A stretch of 38,767 bases of DNA from VFZN01 sp050249615 (GTDB lineage Bacteria > Acidobacteriota > Vicinamibacteria > Vicinamibacterales > UBA2999), in contig JBFWQE010000041.1 in NCBI GenBank assembly GCA_050249615.1, positions 1 through 38,767 of the forward strand, given 5' to 3'. Position numbers and translations under genes: made by a program. This document shows, piece after piece, positions 1 to 8,319 of the stretch (the stretch's first letter is position 1; every line of letters begins with the position of its first letter). Below the pieces are notes generated by a model that had not been told where the DNA came from, searched no databases, and worked only from the letters and a program-made list of their open reading frames with translations.

Positions 1-88
1 AACAGGTGCGGGCAGGTGCGAACAGGTGCGGGCAGGTGCGAACAGGTGCGGGCGGGTGCGAACAGGTGCGGGCGGGCAGGTGCGGGCG
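1..88. repeat. Decamer tandem repeat array
   Basis: The window opens inside a tandem array of 10-bp units, alternating AACAGGTGCG and GGCAGGTGCG and drifting to GGCGGGTGCG at its right end. The array probably continues to the left of the window. It lies just upstream of an exported amidohydrolase and grades into a hairpin-rich stretch. An open frame runs through it, but the resulting Gly/Arg/Cys-rich peptide is low complexity and is not taken as protein. Function unknown. Confidence 0.85.
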
Positions 89-206
89 GGCTTGCCCGCC
101 GAAGCTCGCGTGCCGAAGCAGGAGCGAAGGCGGGTGCGAGCCTCCCACCGCGCGTAGCGCGGCCCACCCGCAGGGCCCACCACCGCCGCGCAGCGGCAGC
201 CTTTGC
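88..206. repeat. Fragment of the GTAGG/CCTAC hairpin repeat family
   Basis: This stretch has small inverted repeats separated by CCCACC-like linkers, for example GCGCGTAGCGC near 155 and GCCGCGCAGCGGC near 187. The same linker-plus-hairpin layout occurs at 11430-11547 and 17700-17764, so it is assigned to the same family. The copies here are more degenerate. It forms the whole leader of the amidohydrolase gene and shows no clear Shine-Dalgarno site or promoter. Confidence 0.55.
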
Positions 207-207
207 T

Positions 208-1500
208 ATGCTTCCGCGCATGCGCACGATGCTCTTCGCCCTGTGGTCCGTGTTCGTGCTGGCTGCCCCCTCGCTCGCCCAGGCACAGGTGACCGCCTTC
301 GTCGGCGGGCGCGTGATCGACGGCACCGGGCAGGTGATCGAGCGCGGCACCGTCGTCATTCGCGATGGGCGCATCGTGCAGGTGGGACCGGCGTCCGCCA
401 CCGCGGTCCCGGAGGGGGCGACGCGGCTGGACGTCAGCGGCAAAACGCTGATGCCGGGCCTCATCAACGCCCACGGCCACGTCGCCGCCACGTCGGGCCT
501 GCGTTCCGGCCCGGAGTTCTACACGCGCGACAACCTCGTTCGGCAGCTCCGGACCTACGCCGCTTACGGCGTCACGTCGGTGTTCAGCCTCGGCGACGAC
601 CAGGCCGCCGGATTCGCGCTGCGCGACGAGCAGGCGAAGGGTCCCATCGACCGCGCCCGAATCTACGTGGCAGGACCGGTCATCAACGGAGCCACCGCGG
701 AAGAGGCACGCGCGGCCACCGACCAGGCCGCGGACATGAAGCCGGACATCCTGAAGATCCGCGTGGACGACAACCTCGGGTCGAGCCGCAAGATGCCCGA
801 GCCCGCCTGGCGCGCGGCAATCGCGCGCGCGCACGAGCGTGGCCTGCGGATGGCTGTCCACATCTTCTACCTCGCCGATGCGAACGCCACCGTGGACGCC
901 GGCGCGGACTTCATCGGCCACAGCGTCAGGGACGTGCCGGTGGATGCGGCGTTCGCGAAGGCGCTCAAGGCGCGCGACGTCTGCTACTGCCCCACGTTCA
1001 CGCGCGAGGTCTCGACGTTCGCGTACGACACCACCCCCTCCTGGGTGAAGGACCCGTTCTTCACGAAGGGCGTCTCCGCCGACATCGTGGCGCAGCTCTC
1101 CGACCCGGCGCGCCAGGCGCAGGTCAGGGCCAGCCGCAACTGGGAGGCCGGCCAGCAGTACAAGGCGGGCCTGGAGGTGGCGAAGAGGAACCTGAAGGCC
1201 CTCGTCGACCAGGGCGTCCGCGTGGCGATGGGCACCGACACCGGGCCGCCCGCGCGGTTCCAGGGCTATTTCGAGCACATGGAGATGGAGATGATGGTCG
1301 AATCCGGCATGACGCCCATGCAGGTGCTGGTGTCGGCCACCGGCGACGCCGCGAAGTGCCACCGGATGGACCACGAGCTCGGCGTGCTCGCCCAGGGCCG
1401 TGTCGCCGACCTGCTCGTGCTCGGCGCCAACCCCATCGAGAACATCCGGAACCTGCGCTCCATCGAGCAGGTCTGGATCGGGGGACGGCGGCTCCCGTAG
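208..1500 (+). CDS. Exported amidohydrolase family protein (imidazolonepropionase-like)
   Basis: A metal-dependent hydrolase of the amidohydrolase superfamily, probably periplasmic or outer-envelope. The N-terminus is a signal peptide: a basic start, a hydrophobic stretch around residues 8-22, and an AQA-type cleavage region. The mature protein opens with the usual beta-sandwich strands (GGRVIDGTG). Metal-site motifs follow: HGH at residues 89-91, a Lys in the ILKIRVDD segment, His in AVHIF and in IGHSV, and Asp in GTDTG. The C-terminal segment LAQGRVADLLVLGANP is typical of the family. The open frame extends further upstream through repeats, so the start is placed at the ATG just before the signal peptide. 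ATG at 220 or 229 is also possible, and no ribosome binding site decides between them. The substrate cannot be told; relatives cleave amide, dipeptide or cyclic urea-type bonds. The PLP lyase gene follows after about 97 bp of repeats. Confidence 0.85.
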   Translation: MLPRMRTMLFALWSVFVLAAPSLAQAQVTAFVGGRVIDGTGQVIERGTVVIRDGRIVQVGPASATAVPEGATRLDVSGKTLMPGLINAHGHVAATSGLRSGPEFYTRDNLVRQLRTYAAYGVTSVFSLGDDQAAGFALRDEQAKGPIDRARIYVAGPVINGATAEEARAATDQAADMKPDILKIRVDDNLGSSRKMPEPAWRAAIARAHERGLRMAVHIFYLADANATVDAGADFIGHSVRDVPVDAAFAKALKARDVCYCPTFTREVSTFAYDTTPSWVKDPFFTKGVSADIVAQLSDPARQAQVRASRNWEAGQQYKAGLEVAKRNLKALVDQGVRVAMGTDTGPPARFQGYFEHMEMEMMVESGMTPMQVLVSATGDAAKCHRMDHELGVLAQGRVADLLVLGANPIENIRNLRSIEQVWIGGRRLP

Positions 1501-1510
1501 GTCGTCGGTC

Positions 1511-1594
1511 GCGCGAACCCGAGAACCCAGAACCCGAACCTGAGAACCCAGAACCCAGAACCCGAGAACCCGAGAACCTGAGAACCCCAGAACG
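1511..1594. repeat. AGAACCC/GAGAACCC tandem repeat (single arm)
   Basis: This array fills the gap between the amidohydrolase and the PLP lyase. Units are AGAACCC and GAGAACCC (7-8 bp), with occasional GAGAACCT. It is the same family as the large two-armed array at 20983-21266, here present in one orientation only. It runs to four bases before the GTG start of the next gene, so that gene has no separate Shine-Dalgarno sequence. No promoter is visible. Confidence 0.85.
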
Positions 1595-1597
1595 TCT

Positions 1598-2725
1598 GTG
1601 ACCTCCGTCTTCGTTGCCGCTCGCTCGGGCCTCCCCGCGGCCCCATCGTCGTCTCTTGGATTGTTCTCGGCCGACGAGTACGCCCTCGTCACGCGCTTTT
1701 TCGACAGCCATCCCGGGCTGGCGCCGACCCCGCTCACGCCGCTGCCCGCGCTCGCGCGCCGGCTGGGCCTGGGGACGCTGCTGGCCAAGGACGAAACGCA
1801 TCGCTTCGGGTTGAACGCGTTCAAACTGCTCGGCGCCCGCTTCGCCGTCGAACAGTTGCTGGCGGACGGCGCCATCCGCCCCGGCGATACGCTGGTCTGC
1901 GCCAGCGAGGGCAACCATGGCCGCGCGGTCGCCCACACCGCCCGCGCGGTCGGGTGCCCCGCGCGCGTGTACCTCTCGGAATCCGTCGCCGCGCCTCGCG
2001 CCGATGCCATCGCCGGCGAGGGGGCCACCGTGGTGCGCGTCGCCGGCACGTATGACGATGCGGTGCGGCAGGCCGCGGCGGACGCCGGGGCGCACGGGTG
2101 GACGGTGGTGTCCGACACCTCCTGGCCCGGCTACGAGCGCATCCCGCGGCTCATCATGCTGGGCTACACGCGCATGATGGACGAGATGATCCAGGGCATG
2201 CCGGACGACTGGCGGCCCGATGCCATCTTCGTCCCGGGCGGCGTCGGCGGCTTGCTCGCCGCGGTGGCATCCTGGAGCGCCTTCCACTTCCCGAGGCCCC
2301 CGCACATCGTCGCCGTCGAGCCTTCCTCGTGCGCGTGCCTCCAGGTCTCGGCGCGAGCGGGCACGCCATCCACTGTGGCGGGACCCTTCACGACGATGAT
2401 GGGCGGCCTGCGTTGCGGAGAAGTGTCCCCGCTGGCCTTCGAAGGGGCGCTCCCCATCGTGGATGGCTACGTCGCCGTGGACGATGCGTGGGCCGAGCGG
2501 GCGATGCGGCTGCTGAGCCGACCGGCGGATGAGGACCCTGCCATCGAGGCTGGGCCGTCAGGGGCCGCCGCGCTGGCCGGGCTCCTGGCGACCCGCGAGG
2601 ACCCCGCGGCCCGCGAGTTGGCGCTTTACCTGGACCTCGGCTCCTGGTCCACCGTCGTCGTCATCGTCAGCGAAGGGATGACCGATCCGCCCCTCTGGCA
2701 GCGCGTCATGGCCGCCACGGCCTGA
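1598..2725 (+). CDS. PLP-dependent lyase, diaminopropionate ammonia-lyase-like
   Basis: A fold-type II pyridoxal-phosphate enzyme of 375 residues. The best fit is the diaminopropionate ammonia-lyase family, which converts 2,3-diaminopropionate to pyruvate and ammonia. The family-like stretch LAKDETHRFGLNAFKLLG holds the PLP Schiff-base lysine, about Lys76. SEGNHGRAVA binds the cofactor 3-hydroxyl region, and PGGVGGLLAA is the glycine-rich phosphate loop. DTSWPGYERIP matches the DTAWEGYEKIP-like segment of that family. There is no signal peptide, so it should be cytoplasmic. The start is GTG, placed where the flanking AGAACCC repeats end. Other fold-type II enzymes (threonine dehydratase, cysteine synthase) are less likely because of the FGLNAFK motif. 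It stands alone, with no transporter or regulator beside it to hint at a pathway. Confidence 0.8.
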   Translation: MTSVFVAARSGLPAAPSSSLGLFSADEYALVTRFFDSHPGLAPTPLTPLPALARRLGLGTLLAKDETHRFGLNAFKLLGARFAVEQLLADGAIRPGDTLVCASEGNHGRAVAHTARAVGCPARVYLSESVAAPRADAIAGEGATVVRVAGTYDDAVRQAAADAGAHGWTVVSDTSWPGYERIPRLIMLGYTRMMDEMIQGMPDDWRPDAIFVPGGVGGLLAAVASWSAFHFPRPPHIVAVEPSSCACLQVSARAGTPSTVAGPFTTMMGGLRCGEVSPLAFEGALPIVDGYVAVDDAWAERAMRLLSRPADEDPAIEAGPSGAAALAGLLATREDPAARELALYLDLGSWSTVVVIVSEGMTDPPLWQRVMAATA

Positions 2726-2846
2726 GGTGCAGGAGTCCCACGTGCGGCGCCCCGAATCCCACTTCCGAACACTCGGGCTGGTAGATGGCGGAACATCTGG
2801 CCCCTAAATCTCGTTGTTTCAGGGTGTTGGCCGGCTCGTTCGAGCT

Positions 2847-2862
2847 TGGCACGACTCGTGAA
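2847..2862 (+). promoter_or_regulatory. Candidate sigma-54 (-24/-12) promoter of the efflux operon
   Basis: TGGCACG at 2847-2853 is a perfect -24 element. It is followed after four bases by GTGAA at 2858-2862, which keeps the invariant TG of the -12 element but differs from TTGCW at two positions. It lies about 70 bp before the first gene of an operon that encodes its own NtrC-type sigma-54 activator, which is the expected arrangement. The gap 2726-2933 otherwise holds no gene. A rough inverted repeat near 2801-2823 could be an activator site but is weak. Confidence 0.5.
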
Positions 2863-2933
2863 ACAAGGCTTGAGGAATCTTCCGGAACGTCGGCATCCAA
2901 ACGAGCTGGTTTCTCCGTCTAAGAGGGCAATCC

Positions 2934-4202
2934 GTGGCAATGGACATTCAGCGTCCCGCATCCGTCGCACGCAAGAAGAAGATGAGGCAGGTGGCCTTCG
3001 CCGTGGCCGGCCTGCTGGTGGTTGGCCTGGTGTCGGTCGTGCTCGCGCGGCTCAAGCCCGCGGCGCCGACGGTGGAGCGGGCCACGGTGTGGGTGGACAC
3101 GGTGAAGCGCGGCGCCATGCTCCGGCAGGTTCGCGGCCTCGGCACACTGGTCCCGGTCGACGAAGCCCGGCGCTGGATTCCCGCGGCTACCCAGGGGCGC
3201 GTCGAACGCATCGTGATCCGCCCCGGCGCCGAGGTTACGCCCGACACCGTGATCCTCGAACTGAGCGACCCCCTTGCCCAACAGCTGCTGGATGAAGCCG
3301 AGCAGCAGCTCCTCGCCACCGAAGCCGACCTGGCCAGCCTGGATGCACGGCTGCAGACCGAACGGCTGAACCAGCGATCCGTGGCGGCCACCGTCGAAGC
3401 CGATTTCGAGCAGGCGCGCCTGGAGAAGGAGGTCAACGAGGACCTGGCCAAGGACGGCCTGGTGTCGAACCTCGTGCTCAAGCAGTCCACGGTACGGGCC
3501 GATTCGCTCTCCACGCGCAACCGTCTCGAGCAGGAGCGCGTGAAGGTGGCCGAGGACAACATCCGGGCACAGCTCAAGGCCCAGCAGGCGCGCATCGACC
3601 AGCTGCGATCGCTCGTGAACCTCCGGCGCCAGCAGGTGGATCAGCTCCGTGTGCGCGCGGGCATGCACGGCGTGCTCGAACAGGTGCCGGTCGAGGTGGG
3701 ACAGCAGGTCGCGCCGGGCACGAACCTGGCGCGCGTGGCGGATCCCACCCGCCTGAAGGCCGAGCTCCGCATCGCTGAAACCCAGGCACGCGACCTCACC
3801 ATCGGCCAGGTCGCCTCGGTGGACACGCGCAACGGCATCATTCCCGGCAAGGTGGTCCGCATCGACCCGGCCGCGCAGAACGGCACCGTCACGGTGGACG
3901 TGCAGCTCGAGGGGCCGCTGCCCCGCGGCGCGCGCCCGGACCTGAGCGTGGACGGCACCGTGGAACTCGAGCGCCTGGACAACGTCCTCTACGTGGGGCG
4001 GCCGGCGTTCGGCCAGGAGCAGAGCACCGTCGGCCTCTTCAAGCTGAACCCCGCCTCGGGCGAGGCCGAGCGCGTGCAGGTGCAGCTGGGTCGCAGCTCG
4101 GTCAACACCATCGAGGTGCTGGGCGGCCTGTCCGACGGCGACCAGGTGGTGCTGTCCGACATGTCGGCGTGGGATCAGTTCGAGCGTATCCGGCTCCGGT
4201 GA
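2934..4202 (+). CDS. HlyD/MacA-type membrane-fusion protein
   Basis: A periplasmic adaptor (membrane-fusion) subunit of an ABC efflux system, 422 residues. A basic N-terminus leads into one transmembrane segment at about residues 19-38. A split biotinyl-lipoyl-like domain follows, then a long Gln/Arg/Leu-rich coiled-coil hairpin at about 115-230, then beta-barrel and membrane-proximal domains ending in LSDGDQVVLSDMSAWDQFERIRL. The GTG start at 2934 is chosen because AAGAGGG (2921-2927) sits at good spacing; ATG 2940 would be the alternative. It is the first gene of the operon that continues with an ATPase, a tandem permease, another ATPase and a two-component pair. Substrate unknown. No outer-membrane TolC-like channel is encoded nearby. 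Confidence 0.88.
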   Translation: MAMDIQRPASVARKKKMRQVAFAVAGLLVVGLVSVVLARLKPAAPTVERATVWVDTVKRGAMLRQVRGLGTLVPVDEARRWIPAATQGRVERIVIRPGAEVTPDTVILELSDPLAQQLLDEAEQQLLATEADLASLDARLQTERLNQRSVAATVEADFEQARLEKEVNEDLAKDGLVSNLVLKQSTVRADSLSTRNRLEQERVKVAEDNIRAQLKAQQARIDQLRSLVNLRRQQVDQLRVRAGMHGVLEQVPVEVGQQVAPGTNLARVADPTRLKAELRIAETQARDLTIGQVASVDTRNGIIPGKVVRIDPAAQNGTVTVDVQLEGPLPRGARPDLSVDGTVELERLDNVLYVGRPAFGQEQSTVGLFKLNPASGEAERVQVQLGRSSVNTIEVLGGLSDGDQVVLSDMSAWDQFERIRLR

Positions 4203-4206
4203 TGCC

Positions 4207-4277
4207 TGGAGCCGGTCACCGGGAGTCGGGAGTCGGAGTGGGCAGTCGGATACCGGATACCGCGGGTCGGGCACCGG
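4207..4277. repeat. Heptamer repeat GGGAGTC/GGATACC in operon gap
   Basis: The gap between the adaptor and ATPase genes is made of degenerate 7-bp units (GGGAGTC, then GGATACC and GGGTCGG/GGCACC variants). This is the same orientation as the left arm at 9684-9713. The downstream gene keeps its own ribosome binding site, AAAGGAG at 4281-4287, just outside the array. Confidence 0.7.
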
Positions 4278-4293
4278 TTCAAAGGAGTCGTCG

Positions 4294-4998
<705 letters not shown>

Positions 4999-5019
4999 CG
5001 GCGCCCGGCGCACTGTCCA

Positions 5020-5220
5020 TTGGTGAGTGCCGATTGCCGATTGGGTGATTCATTGGGTGATTGGCGATTGCGCATTGGGGCATTTGGATTGAGGCATTGA
5101 GTGATTGAGTAATTGGGTGATTGCCGCAATCCCCCAATCGCCAATTCCCCGATCGGAATGGGCCATTCACCAATCGTCAATCGCCCAATGAATCGCTCAA
5201 TCGCCAATTGGCAATCGGCA
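5020..5220. repeat. Two-armed octamer (GATTGGGN) inverted repeat, copy 1
   Basis: The whole gap between the ATPase and permease genes is an array of roughly 8-bp units. In the left half they read GATTGGGT/GATTGGCG; in the right half they read as the reverse complement (CAATCGCC). The two halves meet at GATTGCCGCAATC (5119-5131). The arms 5047-5070 and 5171-5194 are complementary at 22 of 24 positions. The two exceptions are G-U pairs in + strand RNA. An open frame crosses the right arm in phase with the permease, but its Asn/Pro/Ile-rich product is taken as repeat translation. No ribosome binding site is visible for the permease. A second copy lies at 24056-24250. Confidence 0.9.
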
Positions 5221-7617
5221 ATGGGCATCTTCCGCGAGCTCTGTCACAGCCTGCGCTCCTTCCGCCGGGCGCCGGGCTTCACCGCAGTCGCAGTCCTGAC
5301 CCTGGCGCTCGGCATCGGCGGCGCCACCGCGATCTTCAGCGTGGTGGACGGCATCCTGCTGCGGCCGCTGCCCTATCCGCAGGCCTCGCGCCTGGTGAAG
5401 CTTGGCCGGACGACGGCCACCGGTTCCATCGACGGGGCCTTCTCGGCCGCGGACTTCCTCGACGTCAAGCGCGAGGGGACCACGATCACGGACGTCGCGG
5501 GCTATCGCGAAGACATCAGCGACGTGACCGGCGGAGGGGAACCGGTGCGCGTACCGGGCGTGCAGACCACGGCCGGCTTCTTCGACGCGCTGGGCGTGGC
5601 ACCGCTGGCGGGACGCGTCTACACGGCGGCCGACGAAGCGCGCGGGGCCATGGCCGTCATCAGCGAGGGCCTGTGGGAGCGGCAGTTCGGCCGGCGCCCC
5701 GACCTGGTCGGCACGCAGATTCGCATCAACGGCATCCCGACCACGATCGTGGGCGTGGTGCCGGCCTCCGTCCGGCATCCCATCAAGGCGGACCTGTGGA
5801 GCCTCGCACCCGGCGCGGTGCCGACGTCGCCCATTCCGTCCGGTGGCCTCGCCGACCGCGAGGTGCAGTACTTCACCGCGCTTGCGCGCCTGGCGCCCGG
5901 CGCCACGATGAGCGACGCCAACGCGCAGCTGCAGGCGCTCGGCGAGCGGCTCGGCCAGCAGTTTCCGGACACCAACCGCGGCGAGTCGTTCCACGTGCGG
6001 CCGCTGGCCGCGACGATGGTCACCAACGTGCGCGCCGGCCTCCTGCTGTTGCTGGGCGCGGTTGCCTGCGTGCTGCTCATCGCCTGCGCCAACGTCGCGG
6101 GCCTGATGCTCGCCCGCGGGCTGGCGCGGCGGCGCGAATTGGCCGTGCGCGCGGCGGTTGGCGCCAGCCGCTGGCAGATAGCGCGGCAGCTCATGGTCGA
6201 AGGCCTCGTGCTCGCGGCCGCCGGCGGCGCGGCCGGCCTGATCCTGGCCTCGTGGGGCGTCGATCTGCTCGTCGCCCTGGCGCCTCAGAACCTGCCCCGG
6301 CTCGGCGACGTGCGGCTCGACTGGCGCGTGGCAGCGGTCGCCAGCCTGGCGACGACGGTGGTCGGCCTGCTGGCCGGGCTCGCCCCCGTCCTGCAGTCGG
6401 CGCGGCCGCAGCTGAACGAGGACCTGAAGGACGGCGGCCGCACCGGAACCTCCATCCGCACCCGCTTCCGCAGCGGCCTCGTCGTGGCAGAGGTCGCCCT
6501 GGCGCTGGTGCTGATGATTGGCGCAGGGTTGATGGTCACCAGTCTCGTGCGCCTGAGGGCCGTGGATCCCGGCTTCCACACGACCAGCGTGGCCGCCGTC
6601 GATCTTCCCGTTCCGCAGTCCCGCTACGACGGCCCCGGACAGGGTCGGTTCTACGCCGAGGTGTTGGACCGGCTGCAGGACAATCCGGTGACGGCCCGGT
6701 CGGCTCTCGTCTTCCCCCTGCCGCTCCGCGGCAGTGGCGCCTCGGCGGCCTTCGACATCGAAGGACAGCCCTCCACCGGGCGGCCGGCACAGCCGATCGC
6801 CGAGTTGAACATCGTGTCGCCGGACTTCTTCCAGACCATGGGGCTGCGACTGGTGCGCGGCCGGGGGTTCGCAACGACCGATGTCGACGGGCAGCCCCCG
6901 GTCGTCATCATCAACGAGCGCCTGGCCAGGGAGTTCGGCGGCGAAGACCCCATCGGGCGCCGCATCAATCTGGGCGACTGGATCACCGTGGTCGGCGTCG
7001 TGTCAGACGCCCGCCGCGAATCCCTCGACGCTGCGCCGCAGCCGGCGCTGTACCTGCCCTACCAGCAATTCGTCCTGCCCTACATGAGCCTGGTGGTCCG
7101 GACCGAAGCGCCGGAGGCCGCCGTGGCCTCCGCGGTGAAGACCGTCGTGCGCGGGCTCGACCCTGACCTGCCGGTCGAGACGGTTCGCACCATCGATCAG
7201 ATCATCGAGTCGTCGACCGACCAGCCCCGGTTCCGCACGACGCTCCTCCTGGCCTTCTCGGCGCTGGCGGTCCTGCTGGCCGCCGTGGGCGTCTACGGCC
7301 TCATGAGCTTCTCGGTCTCGCAGCGCACGTCGGAGATGGGCGTGCGGCTCGCGCTCGGCGCAAGCCCGGGCCAGGTCGGAACGCTGGTGCTGCGGCAGGG
7401 GCTCGCCCTGGCGGGGCTCGGCGTGGCCCTGGGCCTGGCCGCGGCGGCCGGCGGGGGCCGGCTGGTGGCGAGCCTGCTGTACGACACGAGCGCCACCGAC
7501 CCGGCCATCTATGCGGGCCTGGCCGCGCTGCTGCTGACGGTCGCGGCGCTGGCGTGCTATGTTCCAGCCAGACGCGCCATGCGCGTGGACCCGATGCGGG
7601 CGCTGCGCGCAGACTGA
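5221..7617 (+). CDS. Tandem MacB/FtsX-type ABC permease (ADOP family)
   Basis: An inner-membrane permease of 798 residues of the acidobacterial duplicated-permease type, with two MacB/FtsX units in one chain. The N-terminal transmembrane segment (TAVAVLTLALGIGGATAIF) is followed by a large periplasmic MacB-core domain. Three transmembrane helices then begin near LLLLLGAVACVLLIACANVA, with the coupling segment RRRELAVRAAVGAS. The second unit repeats the pattern with its own leading helix, periplasmic domain and three helices, including QRTSEMGVRLALGASPGQV. The usual end VDPMRALRAD is intact. The start is the ATG at 5221, which removes a 36-residue repeat-derived extension. It is unusual that this family member has its own adaptor and two ATPases; most such permeases are encoded alone. 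Substrate unknown. Confidence 0.9.
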   Translation: MGIFRELCHSLRSFRRAPGFTAVAVLTLALGIGGATAIFSVVDGILLRPLPYPQASRLVKLGRTTATGSIDGAFSAADFLDVKREGTTITDVAGYREDISDVTGGGEPVRVPGVQTTAGFFDALGVAPLAGRVYTAADEARGAMAVISEGLWERQFGRRPDLVGTQIRINGIPTTIVGVVPASVRHPIKADLWSLAPGAVPTSPIPSGGLADREVQYFTALARLAPGATMSDANAQLQALGERLGQQFPDTNRGESFHVRPLAATMVTNVRAGLLLLLGAVACVLLIACANVAGLMLARGLARRRELAVRAAVGASRWQIARQLMVEGLVLAAAGGAAGLILASWGVDLLVALAPQNLPRLGDVRLDWRVAAVASLATTVVGLLAGLAPVLQSARPQLNEDLKDGGRTGTSIRTRFRSGLVVAEVALALVLMIGAGLMVTSLVRLRAVDPGFHTTSVAAVDLPVPQSRYDGPGQGRFYAEVLDRLQDNPVTARSALVFPLPLRGSGASAAFDIEGQPSTGRPAQPIAELNIVSPDFFQTMGLRLVRGRGFATTDVDGQPPVVIINERLAREFGGEDPIGRRINLGDWITVVGVVSDARRESLDAAPQPALYLPYQQFVLPYMSLVVRTEAPEAAVASAVKTVVRGLDPDLPVETVRTIDQIIESSTDQPRFRTTLLLAFSALAVLLAAVGVYGLMSFSVSQRTSEMGVRLALGASPGQVGTLVLRQGLALAGLGVALGLAAAAGGGRLVASLLYDTSATDPAIYAGLAALLLTVAALACYVPARRAMRVDPMRALRAD

Positions 7618-7646
7618 CCCCTGACCCCTGATTCCTGATTCCCGAC
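7614..7646. repeat. Short heptamer repeat CTGACCC/CTGATTC
   Basis: Four to five 7-bp units (CTGACCC twice, CTGATTC twice, then CCGAC) overlap the TGA stop of the permease and fill the 33-bp gap before the next ATPase gene. The unit fits the pattern CYGAYYC, matching the right arm at 9873-9902 in orientation. The following ATG has no obvious ribosome binding site. Confidence 0.7.
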
Positions 7647-7650
7647 AGCA

Positions 7651-8319
7651 ATGCTCAAACTCCGCAACATCGAGAAATCCTTCCGTCACGGCCTGTCCCA
7701 GACCTTCGTGCTTCGCCGCGTCAACGTGGACATCCCCGACGGCCAGTTCGTATCCATCATGGGGCCGTCCGGTGCCGGCAAGTCCACGCTGCTGCACATC
7801 CTCGGCATGCACGACAGCGCGTGGACGGGCGAGTACTGGCTCGGCGAGGAGCCGGTCCATCAGCTGTCGGCCAAGGACCGCATGCGCCTCCAGAAGCAGC
7901 ACGTGGGCTTCGTGTTCCAGAGCTACCACCTGCTGGACAACCTGACGGTGTACGAGAACATCGACCTGCCGCTCTCCTATCGGGACGTGAAGAAGACCGA
8001 GCGCCAGGGCATGGTGGCCGACATCCTCGACCGCTTCAACATCGTCGGGAAGAAGGACCTGTATCCGAATCAGCTCTCGGGCGGGCAGCAGCAGCTGGTG
8101 GCCATCGCGCGGGCGGTGGTGGCCAAACCCACCATCATCCTGGCCGACGAACCGACCGGGAACCTGCACTCCGACCAGGGCCGCGAGATCATGGAACTGT
8201 TCAAGCGGCTGAACGAGGGGGGCACCACCATCGTCCAGGTGACCCACTCCGAGACCAACGCGGCGTTCGGCGACCGGGTCATCAAGCTGAAGGACGGATG
8301 GGTCGTGGATGAGAACTGA
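7651..8319 (+). CDS. Second ABC transporter ATP-binding protein of the operon
   Basis: A 222-residue nucleotide-binding subunit of the MacB/LolD class. It shows Walker A GPSGAGKST, the Q-loop in FVFQSYHLLDNLTVYENI, the signature LSGGQQQL, Walker B IILADEP and the switch His in QVTHSE. The D-loop reads GNLHSDQG where GNLDS is usual, a small departure from the family. It is clearly a paralogue of the ATPase at 4294-4998 but differs in much of its length. The stop overlaps the start of the response-regulator gene by 11 bp, which suggests translational coupling and ties the regulators to the transporter. Confidence 0.92.
   Translation: MLKLRNIEKSFRHGLSQTFVLRRVNVDIPDGQFVSIMGPSGAGKSTLLHILGMHDSAWTGEYWLGEEPVHQLSAKDRMRLQKQHVGFVFQSYHLLDNLTVYENIDLPLSYRDVKKTERQGMVADILDRFNIVGKKDLYPNQLSGGQQQLVAIARAVVAKPTIILADEPTGNLHSDQGREIMELFKRLNEGGTTIVQVTHSETNAAFGDRVIKLKDGWVVDEN

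Noticed and set aside
2726..2933. Riboswitch or small gene before the adaptor
   Set aside because: No recognisable aptamer pattern or short frame with a ribosome binding site; only the sigma-54-like site is supported.
5113..5220. 36-codon N-terminal extension of the permease
   Set aside because: Made entirely of the octamer repeat arm; family members start where the ATG at 5221 lies.
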